Part shown: positions 1 to 8,146 of the stretch, piece by piece
Numbering within the stretch: position 1 is the stretch's first letter
How the letters are laid out: each line of letters starts with the position of its first letter
Source: Proteobacteria bacterium UBA981
Lineage (GTDB): Bacteria; Pseudomonadota; Gammaproteobacteria; Ga0077536
Length of the DNA stretch: 64,000 nt
Reading direction: 5' to 3'
Assembly (NCBI GenBank): GCA_002292285.1
Contig: DBBP01000002.1
Coordinates: 38,888-102,887, forward strand
Notes under the pieces: model-generated
Databases searched by the model: none
Told to the model about the DNA's origin: nothing
What the model saw: the letters and a program-made list of their open reading frames with translations, nothing else
Program-made: the position numbers and the translations under genes

Positions 1-158
1 TTCAAGTCCTCTCCTCGGCACCAAGCCGCATCCGCACATCGTTGGGTGCGGTAGCCCACGCAACAATTCGAACATTTGTATCTTGCGGCTCACCAAAGTC
101 GAGCAACGCGTCGGTGGAAACAGCCCGGGTTTGAATCCATGTCCCCGGGCAAACTCAC
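1..158. other. Left-edge stretch, no gene called
   Basis: On the minus strand one frame is open from about 154 down to a stop at 2-4 (roughly 50 codons). Its composition looks protein-like, but there is no credible start codon and a stop directly precedes it. It may be a gene remnant or chance. A short inverted repeat (CCGCAC...GTGCGG, near 30-50) is present without a T-run. I see nothing else here. Confidence 0.3.
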
Positions 159-605
159 TCAGGCGCCACCAGTCTGCGCGATCCACAGATCCTGAGCTTG
201 CTCCCACCCGACAACTGCGACCGGGCTCCCGTCTTCCTCAATAAACTGCAGCGGCCCCTGAAAGGTCATATAGAACTCGCTGTCGACGGGGAAAAAAGTC
301 ATGTCATGACGAGCGTTGCACGATTCATAGCCGTAGCCCAGCTCCAGTGCAGTCGCGCCGCCCTCGTCAACGCCACCGCGAACTTCCATTTTGCCCTTCG
401 TCAAAAGATATTCGCCGGGTCCAACGTGAATGTGGCGGTTAAACGAAGAATCCTTTGGGCAATCAAAGATTGCTGTCCAGGCACCCACTTCGGGCGACAC
501 GTGCAGCAGCTTCCAGCGAATCCCGCCTTCGGAAAACGCGTCGGGGAACGGTTGCCATTCGAGGTCGCCGATCTGAACGTACTCTTGCGAAACTTTTGCC
601 TTCAT
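159..605 (-). CDS. Cupin-domain protein (dihydroxyacetophenone dioxygenase / ChrR-like cupin family)
   Basis: A 148-residue single-domain cupin. The metal-site pattern is visible: H58-x-H60 followed by E65, and a later His near residue 100. The start at 605 was chosen over a longer frame because a strong GGAGG lies just upstream and the cupin fold begins soon after. Proteins of this type bind a divalent metal; some cleave aromatic ketones and others are anti-sigma sensor domains, so the substrate cannot be assigned. It is divergent from the ceramide-synthase-like gene across a 152 bp gap. A relative of similar design is at 42390-42821. There is no evidence that it belongs to the sphingolipid pathway. 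Confidence 0.75.
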   Translation of the reverse strand: MKAKVSQEYVQIGDLEWQPFPDAFSEGGIRWKLLHVSPEVGAWTAIFDCPKDSSFNRHIHVGPGEYLLTKGKMEVRGGVDEGGATALELGYGYESCNARHDMTFFPVDSEFYMTFQGPLQFIEEDGSPVAVVGWEQAQDLWIAQTGGA

Positions 606-757
606 TGCAGTCCCTCCGTCTGAACTTCGCCGCAGTATAGAACAACCATGAGATCTCAGTGCAGACATTCGGCTTCTGCTGCCCGGCGGTTTTCTCGCAC
701 CCCTGACTTGGCTACCATGCGCGCTCCGCATTCCCTAGCGCCACCAACGGAGAATAA

Positions 758-1909
758 ATGGCCATAAACGGTGCCACCCGTGGCGCAATGACAATCCTGC
801 CCGTCACCGACGCCCGCAGTCGAGACGACTTTGTGCGCGTGCCGTGGTCCATATACGCGCAGGATCGCAATTGGGTTCCGCCGTTATTGTTGGAACGCAA
901 AGAAGCGCTCGCGGCCAAACAGCCCATTTTCAAACACCTCGAATGGCAGGGCTGGGTAGGCTACGTCGACGGCAAACCAATTGCTCGAATCAGCGCTCAG
1001 ATCGACCAGCTTCACCTGCAGCGCTACAACGATGATGCAGGCTTTTTCGGTTTCATCGAGTGTATCGACGATCATGAGGCATTCGCCGCGTTGTTTACGA
1101 CCGCAGAAGATTGGTTGCGCGAGCGAGGCATGAAAGAAGTTCGCGGGCCGCTAAACTTCAACATCAATCAGGAAGTGGGCCTACTGGTCGATGGCTTCGA
1201 TTCACCACCCTTCTTTATGATGACCCACGCACCGCAATATTATGGCAGCCAGATCGAGCGCTGCGGCTTTAGCAAAGCGGTTGATCTTTTTGCCTTCCTC
1301 ATCAGTGCGGACTTCCAGCCGCCGCCCGTTATGGCCGCGCTGTTCAAACGACTCAAGCGCACTGTCACGATTCGTCCCCTGAACCCCAAACAGGTCGACG
1401 CTGATCTGGAGACCGTACGCGATATTTTCAACGATGCCTGGGCAGATAATTGGGGCTTCGTACCTTTCGAGAAAGACGAATTTCGCACCATCGGGCACGA
1501 GATGCTCATGTTGATCCCACCCGATTTCATCCAGATCGCAGAAATGCACGGCGAACCTGTTGCCTTCATCGTGCTGCTGCCCAACGTGAATGAAGCGATT
1601 GCGGATTTGGACGGTAAATTGTTCCCCGGTGGCTGGCTAAAACTCCTCAAACGTCTCAAATTCGGCTACCCGAAAACAGCACGGATCCCCTTGATGGGCG
1701 TCCGTCGGCATCTTCACAATACGCGCTTCGGTCCAGGCCTGGCGCTCTCGGTCGTGGAAGCGTTGCGGGAACCGGGCTTACGCAAAGGATTCGAAGAAGT
1801 CGAAATGTCCTGGATTCTTGAAGATAACGAAGGCATGAAAAATATCATCGAGACATTGGGTGGCAAACAATCCAAGCGTTATCGGATTTATCGAAAATCA
1901 CTATATTGA
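758..1909 (+). CDS. GNAT-fold acyltransferase, probable bacterial ceramide synthase (bCerS)
   Basis: A 383-residue GNAT-superfamily protein of the family often labelled YghO-like N-acetyltransferase. The Caulobacter bacterial ceramide synthase belongs to this family and N-acylates the sphingoid base (or 3-ketosphinganine). The block near residues 130-162 (GPLNFNINQEVGLLVDGFD, then PP, MM and YY) is typical of the family. Start 758 has GGAG five bases upstream; 788 is a weaker alternative. The assignment rests mainly on context: the other four ceramide genes lie 9-13 kb downstream in the same locus. A GNAT enzyme with another acyl acceptor remains possible. It appears to be the first gene of a plus-strand run to 3486. 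Confidence 0.78.
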   Translation: MAINGATRGAMTILPVTDARSRDDFVRVPWSIYAQDRNWVPPLLLERKEALAAKQPIFKHLEWQGWVGYVDGKPIARISAQIDQLHLQRYNDDAGFFGFIECIDDHEAFAALFTTAEDWLRERGMKEVRGPLNFNINQEVGLLVDGFDSPPFFMMTHAPQYYGSQIERCGFSKAVDLFAFLISADFQPPPVMAALFKRLKRTVTIRPLNPKQVDADLETVRDIFNDAWADNWGFVPFEKDEFRTIGHEMLMLIPPDFIQIAEMHGEPVAFIVLLPNVNEAIADLDGKLFPGGWLKLLKRLKFGYPKTARIPLMGVRRHLHNTRFGPGLALSVVEALREPGLRKGFEEVEMSWILEDNEGMKNIIETLGGKQSKRYRIYRKSLY

Positions 1910-1937
1910 TTAATCCTCCCCGCCCAAACGCCGACGA

Positions 1938-2735
1938 ATGAACGATGCTGCACCGATCAAGGCGATTGTACTGGCTGGAGAACGCCCGGGTGGTAACGTG
2001 CTGGCTCGCGCTTTGGGGTTATCGAGTAGCGTACTGGCGGAGGTTGGCGGAAAGGCGTGCGTGGCCCGTGTCATTAGCGTCCTGCGCGAATGCAACGCGG
2101 TAGCGGGCGGCACGCTGGTCGGACCAACGCAAGACGTCGTCGCCGCAGAATCGCTATTCAGGAGACTCCTCGAACGCGATGACTTTAGCTGGCAAGAACC
2201 CGCGAGCGGACCGTCGTCCAGCGCTTTACTCGTGGCGACCGCGCAAGCACGTTACCCACTACTGCTGACTGCAGCCGATCACGCTTTGCTGACGGCCCCG
2301 ATCGTGGACGAGTTTTGTGCACAGGCTCGAGCACTTGAAGCTGATTTTGTGGTCGGTCTGGTGCCGCATCAGGTCGTACGGAATGCCTATCCGGATAGCA
2401 AACGTACCCTCATTAAGTTTACGGACGGCCCCTATTGCGGTAGTAACCTGTTTCTGGTCAACCGCCCTGCAGGACGCGCCGCCCTGCAGTTTTGGAGTGC
2501 CATGGAAAAAGAACGCAAGCGACCGTGGCGGCTCGCCTGGCGGCTGGGCCTGAAGAGTTTGTGGCGCTATCTCATCGTTGGAATGAGCGCAGCTGAGGCG
2601 TTCGCTCTACTCTCCGAACGCTGCAGTGCGAAAATCGATTTCGTCATCGTAACTTCACCGCGCGCGGCCATCGACGTCGACTCGTTGGCCGACCTCGAAC
2701 TCGCACGCACGATAGTCGGGGAAGACCATGATTAG
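1938..2735 (+). CDS. NTP-transferase (MobA/GT-A-like) domain protein
   Basis: A 265-residue protein with a Rossmann-like nucleotidyltransferase fold. The N-terminal strand KAIVLAGERPGG resembles the nucleotide-binding loop of MobA/CobY-type enzymes but lacks the usual second Gly-x-Arg. A TAADHALLT segment in the middle matches the metal-binding Asp region, followed by GSNLFLV. Such enzymes join CTP or GTP to a phosphorylated alcohol or sugar. Here it overlaps the next gene by 8 nt and follows the ceramide-synthase-like gene by 28 nt, so it probably contributes to headgroup activation. The exact substrate is unknown. Confidence 0.65.
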   Translation: MNDAAPIKAIVLAGERPGGNVLARALGLSSSVLAEVGGKACVARVISVLRECNAVAGGTLVGPTQDVVAAESLFRRLLERDDFSWQEPASGPSSSALLVATAQARYPLLLTAADHALLTAPIVDEFCAQARALEADFVVGLVPHQVVRNAYPDSKRTLIKFTDGPYCGSNLFLVNRPAGRAALQFWSAMEKERKRPWRLAWRLGLKSLWRYLIVGMSAAEAFALLSERCSAKIDFVIVTSPRAAIDVDSLADLELARTIVGEDHD

Positions 2736-3486
2736 CGAATTGAAGCAATGGCAACGTCGAACCGTACACCGATCGGGAAAGCGCTTTCTGCACGCGATTA
2801 CTGAGTTTCAGGCCCGCCACTCGCTCATTCCGTCGAGCCCGTTTCTTGACAACACAACTTTTGACTGGGTACCCAAACTCGAGAACTCGTCGGGTGCCTG
2901 CCGCGAGGAATTCGACCGCGTCTGGCGCCGTCCGGAGGACATTCCGGCCTTTCATCAAATATCGCCTGACCAGGCGCGGATCTCTACGGGCACCAGTTGG
3001 AAAACCTATGCGCTCTATATATTTGGCCAGCGTGTCGAGCAGAATTGTCGGGAATGTTCTCGTACTGCAGCGGCGCTCGCGGACATCCCGGGGTTGGTAA
3101 ACGCTTGGTACTCGATCCTGGCGCCCGGGTACCACATCCCGCCGCACCGTGGACCAACGCGAGCGCTCGTGCGCTGCCACCTCGGATTGCGTGTGCCTGC
3201 CGACGCCGAGAGTTGCTGGATCCGAGTGGACGAGCAAACGACCCACTGGCGTGAGGGGCAGGTCATGCTGTTCGATGACACCTATGAGCATGAAGTGCTG
3301 AATGACACCGATGAATATCGGGCAGTCTTATTCATTGACGTTGAGCGTCCGATGGATCGCGTCGGCAGACATTTCAATCGCGCGGTGCTGCGCTTGATGG
3401 AAGGTACCCACTACGTGAAAGACCCAATCAGAAATCTCGCCGAATGGAACGATCGGTTGCGCTCAGAACGGGCGCTTGAACGGTAA
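2728..3486 (+). CDS. Aspartyl/asparaginyl beta-hydroxylase family (LpxO-like) dioxygenase
   Basis: A 252-residue Fe(II)/2-oxoglutarate oxygenase of the aspartyl/asparaginyl beta-hydroxylase family. Visible elements are WKTYALYIFG (residues 91-100), a PPHRGPTRALVRCHLGL segment with iron-ligand H140, and FDDTYEHEVLN with second ligand H188 followed by R198, expected to hold 2-oxoglutarate. The bacterial family includes LpxO, which 2-hydroxylates fatty acyl chains of lipid A. Its coupling (ATGATTAG overlap) to genes of a ceramide locus makes acyl-chain or long-chain-base hydroxylation of ceramide the leading inference. No membrane segment is obvious. A peptide-hydroxylating role is less likely but not excluded. 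Confidence 0.78.
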   Translation: MISELKQWQRRTVHRSGKRFLHAITEFQARHSLIPSSPFLDNTTFDWVPKLENSSGACREEFDRVWRRPEDIPAFHQISPDQARISTGTSWKTYALYIFGQRVEQNCRECSRTAAALADIPGLVNAWYSILAPGYHIPPHRGPTRALVRCHLGLRVPADAESCWIRVDEQTTHWREGQVMLFDDTYEHEVLNDTDEYRAVLFIDVERPMDRVGRHFNRAVLRLMEGTHYVKDPIRNLAEWNDRLRSERALER

Positions 3487-3572
3487 AAGCGAGTATATCG
3501 AACAGGTGAATCAAACGTGCTAGAGTCGCGCGCCGAGTCAGCCAACAAGCCCACGCGCTGGAAAGGCACAGC

Positions 3573-4307
3573 ATGAAAGCGATCATTCTCAGCGCAGGCC
3601 AGGGCCGGCGCCTTTTGCCGTTGACGGCCGAGCAACCCAAAGCCGCGTTGCTTGCAGGCGGCCGCGCCGTGCTCGAATGGCAACTCCAGGAAATAAGCCA
3701 ATGTCAGGTCGACGAGGTTGTCGTCGTGACAGGATTTGGTGCCGATCATATCGATCGGATCGTTGCCCACCAGTCTTATGTTGAGACCCGTACGCTTTAC
3801 AACCCCTTCTACGCCCAGTGTGACAATCTCGGCACCTGCTGGATTGCCAGGCACGAGATGCGCGAGCGATTTTTAATCATCAACGGCGACACCCTATTTG
3901 AGGCGGCTGCATTGCAACGTCTGCTGGACAATTGTGCGCGATACCCGATTACCCTGGCCACCGACAGCAAGACCACCTACGACGACGATGACATGAAAGT
4001 ATCCGTAGAAAACGGTCGCCTTATCCACGTGAGCAAACAGCTTGACCTGACAACGGTGGACGCCGAGTCGATTGGCATGATGCATTTCGATGAAAACGGC
4101 GGTGCGCGTTTTCGAGCACATATCGAACACATGATGCGTTATGGGACCGGACTCAAACAGTGGTACCTATCCGCGATCGATGGATTAGCGGATGACGGAC
4201 TGGTATCAACCTGCCCAATCGACGGACTGGCGTGGTGCGAAATCGACGATCATGCCGACCTCGAAAATGCCGGTCAGGTCGTGTCCGGTTGGCAAGGGGC
4301 TCGTTAA
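3573..4307 (+). CDS. Phosphocholine-cytidylyltransferase-like (LicC-type) nucleotidyltransferase
   Basis: A 244-residue sugar-nucleotidyl/cytidylyltransferase-fold protein. It opens with KAIILSAGQGRRLLPLT, the classic nucleotide-binding loop, with K23 following. NGDTLFE (residues 104-110) supplies the metal-binding Asp, and YNPFYAQCDNLGTCW matches the LicC/DIPP-synthase cytidylyltransferase group. It should make a CDP-alcohol (CDP-choline, CDP-inositol, CDP-glycerate or similar) from CTP and a phospho-alcohol. The CDP-alcohol phosphotransferase at 8147 is the obvious user of that product. GGAAAGG lies upstream of the start. Spacing of 86 nt from the hydroxylase gene allows either co-transcription or a separate promoter. 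Confidence 0.75.
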   Translation: MKAIILSAGQGRRLLPLTAEQPKAALLAGGRAVLEWQLQEISQCQVDEVVVVTGFGADHIDRIVAHQSYVETRTLYNPFYAQCDNLGTCWIARHEMRERFLIINGDTLFEAAALQRLLDNCARYPITLATDSKTTYDDDDMKVSVENGRLIHVSKQLDLTTVDAESIGMMHFDENGGARFRAHIEHMMRYGTGLKQWYLSAIDGLADDGLVSTCPIDGLAWCEIDDHADLENAGQVVSGWQGAR

Positions 4308-4434
4308 GCGAATCTTGCGCTTTGAAGTTGCCCGATCGATAAGTTCGCAACGTGAACTCAACCGATATCCAATTTAGTTATCCCGCCGCGTTGCTCCGGC
4401 AATACCAATCATGGCTGCTGCTGCGCCCGCCGCG

Positions 4435-4980
4435 CTAGCGACTGTTTTTCGGTGTCGTCACCACACGTACCCGCGCCCTAGACCCTGCGACGAAAGTCTC
4501 CCGCTGCAACCAATAGCGGATCAAATCACTGCTAATCGACTCATGTTCGCGCTTGACCGTAGCATCGCCTTCAAGTCGTACGATTTCCTTACGCGGATCG
4601 AACTCTAGATGCGAGCTGGTACCAGTAAATGGTTCACTCTCGTCGGTCATTTGTACGGTAATGGTCGCCGGACTACCGTCGACAATAATTTCGTCAGGAT
4701 CAGATAGACGCCCGACTAATATTGCGCTATCAGCGTTAATCACCCACCTGTCCGCTCGCAACTCAAGCGCACCCAGCAGGGAAAACAACATGCGGTCATC
4801 TGACTGTGAGGCGCGCTCTGCACGAACGACTAAAGTATTCGATTGCGGCTCAAGTGCCGGCAAATCGCTGGCCATGACCTCAGGCGGAGACAGCAATGCC
4901 ACCAACGCACACCACGTACACCACGTACACTGTTGCGCCGCGCGGCGTGCGTAGCCATCATAGAGCTCGCGCTCATTCAT
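4435..4980 (-). CDS. OstA/LptA-like periplasmic protein
   Basis: A 181-residue protein with a probable N-terminal export signal (hydrophobic stretch around residues 22-36, ending near VMASD) followed by an OstA-type beta-jellyroll region. The segments WVINADSAILV, SSHLEFDPRKEIVRLEGDATV and HESISSDLIRYWL resemble the strand-turn repeats of LptA/LptC/OstA_N domains. LptA forms the periplasmic bridge for lipopolysaccharide. Sitting head-to-head with an LptF-LptG pair (31 bp apart) in a sphingolipid locus, this copy likely belongs to a dedicated glycolipid or sphingolipid route. The signal region holds a small duplication (CTWCTW, from a repeated CCACGTACA). The start could be further downstream. 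Confidence 0.68.
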   Translation of the reverse strand: MNERELYDGYARRAAQQCTWCTWCALVALLSPPEVMASDLPALEPQSNTLVVRAERASQSDDRMLFSLLGALELRADRWVINADSAILVGRLSDPDEIIVDGSPATITVQMTDESEPFTGTSSHLEFDPRKEIVRLEGDATVKREHESISSDLIRYWLQRETFVAGSRARVRVVTTPKNSR

Positions 4981-5011
4981 CGCAGTTTATATAGACCCTT
5001 TCCAGACCATC

Positions 5012-6064
5012 GTGCTGCTTGATCGATATCTCATTCGCGAAATCTCTACGAGTTTCGTCGCTGTGGCCGTTGTTCTGACCGTAGTGTTTCTTGCCTACAG
5101 CCTGACCCGCTATCTGACCGACGCCGCCAGCGGACTATTTGTAGCGGGTGAAGTCGCGCGCTTAACACTTTACAAATCCGTAATTGCACTAGAAGTGTTG
5201 TTACCACTCGCGTTCTATTTCGGATTGATCGTCGGTTTCGGGCAGCTCAATTTGCATAACGAATTGATTGGCATGCGAGCCTCAGGTATGCGCTACGCGC
5301 GTCTGCAACGGCCACTGATTGTACTCGGTTTACTTGTCGCAGCCGCAGTCGCGGTGCTGTCAACCACGGTCCGGCCCTGGGCGTATGGCGAGATTTTCGC
5401 GCTTCGCGATGCCGCAGACGCTGCAGCCGAACTCAACCGCATCAAAGCACAGCGCTTTTATCTGTACGCCGGCAACGAACGTATGGTCTACGTGGAGGAG
5501 ATCGACCGCGATAGCGGCGATCTACGCGGCGTATTTATCCGCACCCGGACCAGCGATGATATCGAAGTGATATCCGCACCCCAGGGGAAACTGGAGCCGT
5601 TTGCGACCCCGCTGCGTCATCGGCTCACACTAACCGATGCCAGTATTTTTCGGAGTAATGTGAACGCCAGGGACTTTTACGGACACTTCGATTCGCTCAC
5701 GCTCGCCCTCGATGCGCAGTCAGCAATTGACCACAAATATCGCACCAAAGCAGAATCGACAGCGGCTTTGGTCCTCTCAGCGGACGCCGACGATCGTGCC
5801 GAACTGCAATGGCGGTTGTCGACGCCGCTATCGACATTTCTGCTTACGTTGACAGCTCTGACCTTGGTGAAAGTCCGCTACCAACGTGGCCGCTTCGCAA
5901 ATTTTCCGGCCGCTCTGGCGGTGTATGCGGTCTATTACAACCTGCTTGGCGTCGCACGAACCTGGGTGGAACAGGGAAGCGCCTCGTCGATTTGGTGGGT
6001 TCCCGCGTTGCTTGTCGTAACCCTTGCAATCGCGACACTGGTTGCGCGGAAAAGGCTCACCTGA
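5012..6064 (+). CDS. LptF-like permease (YjgP/YjgQ family)
   Basis: A 350-residue YjgP/YjgQ permease with the family layout: two or three membrane helices at the N-terminus, a periplasmic beta-jellyroll domain (about residues 110-255) and three C-terminal helices. The conserved start LLDRYLIREI and the motif LNLHNELIGMRASGM (coupling region) are present. It begins with GTG. LptF with LptG and the ATPase LptB2 extracts lipid from the inner membrane. The gene overlaps nothing and is followed 2 nt later by lptG. Its position inside a ceramide locus suggests a paralogue for sphingolipid export rather than the housekeeping LPS pair, but this window alone cannot prove a second pair exists. Confidence 0.88.
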   Translation: MLLDRYLIREISTSFVAVAVVLTVVFLAYSLTRYLTDAASGLFVAGEVARLTLYKSVIALEVLLPLAFYFGLIVGFGQLNLHNELIGMRASGMRYARLQRPLIVLGLLVAAAVAVLSTTVRPWAYGEIFALRDAADAAAELNRIKAQRFYLYAGNERMVYVEEIDRDSGDLRGVFIRTRTSDDIEVISAPQGKLEPFATPLRHRLTLTDASIFRSNVNARDFYGHFDSLTLALDAQSAIDHKYRTKAESTAALVLSADADDRAELQWRLSTPLSTFLLTLTALTLVKVRYQRGRFANFPAALAVYAVYYNLLGVARTWVEQGSASSIWWVPALLVVTLAIATLVARKRLT

Positions 6065-6066
6065 AG

Positions 6067-7134
6067 ATGATCCTGGCTCGCTACATTGTCGCCAATTTTT
6101 TTGGTGCCGCGGGAATTGTCCTGCTGCTACTACTGATCTTGTTCAGTTTTCTTAACCTCGCAGATGCTCTGGATGACGTTGGTAAAGGAACGTTCTCGAC
6201 CACCGATGCGATCGCAACCGTCATTCTCACGACGCCCGCACGAATCGTGGATTTACTGCCGGTGGTCGTGCTGCTCGGTTCAGTACTCGGGCTGGGCGCA
6301 ATGGCGAACCGACAGGAACTGACGGCGATTCGTGCTGCCGGTGTATCTGTCTGGCAACTGAGCCGGGTGCTGGCCATCATAGTGACTGTGATATCTGTAC
6401 TCGCGGTGGCCATGCAGATGTACCTGATCCCGCTCACCGAGCGGCAAGCCCAGGATTTTCGCTCGCGCATGTTTGATCAAACCGAGCGCGGCGGAAACGA
6501 ATTCTGGAGCCGCCGGGGTCATCGCATAATCCGTGTTGGCAGCGTTGAGTTCGGGCGTATTCCGCGCGGGATTGAAATCTATGAACTGGACTCTAACGGT
6601 CACTTGCTCAGGATGCTGCGCGCTGAAAAAGCTGACGTTGTCAGCGCGTCGACGTGGTTGCTTTACGACGTCGAGGAGCAGGTCCTCGAGGCCGATGCGG
6701 TCTTGCAGCGCTTTCTGCCAAACGTCCGCTGGGACAGCTTTTTGTCAGCTGAACAACTGTCGACACTGATCGCCCCGTCCCACTCATTATCTTCGTACGA
6801 CCTTTATCATTACATCCGCGCGAGCGAGGATTCCGGCCTCGATACACGTGAACACGAGGCGCTGTTCTGGCAGCAAGTGAGTCTGCCTCTCGCATTGTTC
6901 GCAATGGCCTTGTTGGGCTTACCCTTAGTTTTGGGTGGCGCGAATAGCCGGTCTACCGGCGCGCGCACGGTGTTTGGCGCCGCAGTTGGTGTCGCTTTCT
7001 ATCTGTTCGAGCAGATCACTTCGCATGTTGCGATACTGCTTGACCTGCAGCCCGCGGCAACCGCATTGGCGCCTGCGGCTTTAATCCTTTGCGCCGCCCT
7101 GGTGGCCATTCGAATGCGTGCCGGAGCACGCTGA
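6067..7134 (+). CDS. LptG-like permease (YjgP/YjgQ family)
   Basis: A 355-residue partner of the preceding LptF-like permease. It starts MILARYIVANFFGAAGIVLLLL, typical of LptG, at 6067, two bases after the lptF stop; a longer in-frame extension upstream would overlap lptF wholly and is rejected. MANRQELTAIRAAGVS is the conserved cytoplasmic coupling loop for LptB. A periplasmic jellyroll domain lies between residues about 130 and 255, followed by three helices. No LptB or LptC gene is adjacent, so the ATPase must come from elsewhere. Proposed role: ATP-driven extraction of a sphingolipid from the inner membrane. Confidence 0.88.
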   Translation: MILARYIVANFFGAAGIVLLLLLILFSFLNLADALDDVGKGTFSTTDAIATVILTTPARIVDLLPVVVLLGSVLGLGAMANRQELTAIRAAGVSVWQLSRVLAIIVTVISVLAVAMQMYLIPLTERQAQDFRSRMFDQTERGGNEFWSRRGHRIIRVGSVEFGRIPRGIEIYELDSNGHLLRMLRAEKADVVSASTWLLYDVEEQVLEADAVLQRFLPNVRWDSFLSAEQLSTLIAPSHSLSSYDLYHYIRASEDSGLDTREHEALFWQQVSLPLALFAMALLGLPLVLGGANSRSTGARTVFGAAVGVAFYLFEQITSHVAILLDLQPAATALAPAALILCAALVAIRMRAGAR

Positions 7135-7173
7135 CGAACCAGCGGAGCGGACGCGCGTCCGCTGAAAGTTAAC

Positions 7174-8064
7174 TCATGAATTCTGCGGCCGTAGGAAGTG
7201 CCAACTTTCGTCTGCTTCTATCCTCGTCTCGTGGCCTTGCGAGCTGAGTACCTTGAGCTTGGCAGTGACTCGCCATTCGGAGGAAGAATCTCCAACGCCA
7301 AAATCCAGAACGCGGTAGGAAGCTCGCCCGTCCGGTCCGCAATTCGACGCCGATGCGGTACCCGCGACGCGGGTCACATTGTTGAACGACACTTCGCGGT
7401 TGCGATGCGTATGTCCATGCAAAACAATTTCAACGCCGAATCGTTTTAATACTTCCTCAAGTTTGGTGACGTCTCGCAGCGCCTTCCGCCGCGCGCAAGA
7501 TTTTGCGAGCGGTGGATGATGTATCAGCACACAACGCAACGTATCCGCTGTGGCTGCAAGGACCTGCTCGAAGCGTGCCAACTGTGCCGAGCCCAGACGT
7601 CCGCCGGCTGACCAAAAAGGCTGCGGCTCGGCAGACGACAAACCTATGACACTCACATCGCCAAAGCGCTGAAGGCTGGGGAACGCGTTCGGCGCGAAGG
7701 CAGGCACGCCAAAATACTCCGCCCATTGCCTGGTTACTGCGGACTCAGCATCAGCCTGATACAGATCGTGATTTCCGGGCACCAGTACGACCCTGCCAAG
7801 TGCTCGCAGTCGTCCCAGCCAGTCGCTCGCTTGAGCAATTTCGCCGGGACCGGCGATTTGAACCAGGTCGCCTGTCACGGCGATAACGTCGGGCGCCTCC
7901 CGGGCTATCGCTTCCATGACTCGCTCGAGAATTTCCGGCTTGTGGATAAATTGGCGTCGGCGGGTCCAGGACAAATACCCAAGTCGACGTTTACCGCGTA
8001 GGTGCCACACTGATGACACGGCAGGATCTGACAGGTGCGGGTCAGTGAGATGAATCAGGCGCAT
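7174..8064 (-). CDS. Calcineurin-like metallophosphoesterase
   Basis: A 296-residue metallophosphoesterase with all five family motifs: LTDPHLS (residues 5-11), TGDL, PGNHD, LIHHPP and HGHTH. These residues bind a dinuclear metal centre. Relatives include CpdA (cAMP phosphodiesterase) and LpxH (UDP-diacylglucosamine hydrolase). It lies on the minus strand between the lptG-like gene and the CDP-alcohol phosphotransferase, tail to tail with lptG. A role in headgroup processing, for example dephosphorylating a lipid or a CDP-intermediate, is a context inference; a nucleotide substrate is equally possible. Confidence 0.85.
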   Translation of the reverse strand: MRLIHLTDPHLSDPAVSSVWHLRGKRRLGYLSWTRRRQFIHKPEILERVMEAIAREAPDVIAVTGDLVQIAGPGEIAQASDWLGRLRALGRVVLVPGNHDLYQADAESAVTRQWAEYFGVPAFAPNAFPSLQRFGDVSVIGLSSAEPQPFWSAGGRLGSAQLARFEQVLAATADTLRCVLIHHPPLAKSCARRKALRDVTKLEEVLKRFGVEIVLHGHTHRNREVSFNNVTRVAGTASASNCGPDGRASYRVLDFGVGDSSSEWRVTAKLKVLSSQGHETRIEADESWHFLRPQNS

Positions 8065-8084
8065 CGCTTGATGCTCGCAGGGCT

Positions 8085-8113
8085 TTGCCGCATTGGTAGT
8101 AACTTACTATAAT
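8085..8113 (+). promoter_or_regulatory. Predicted sigma-70 promoter
   Basis: TTGCCG at 8085-8090 and a perfect TATAAT at 8108-8113 are separated by 17 bp. Transcription would start near 8120, giving a leader of under 30 nt for the CDP-alcohol phosphotransferase gene. No clear ribosome-binding site follows. Confidence 0.6.
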
Positions 8114-8146
8114 TGCTAAAGTTTTTCCTACAAGTTGCATCATAGC

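Noticed and set aside
5809..6066. Upstream extension of the lptG frame
   Set aside because: It lies wholly inside lptF in another frame; the LptG N-terminal helix starts at 6067.
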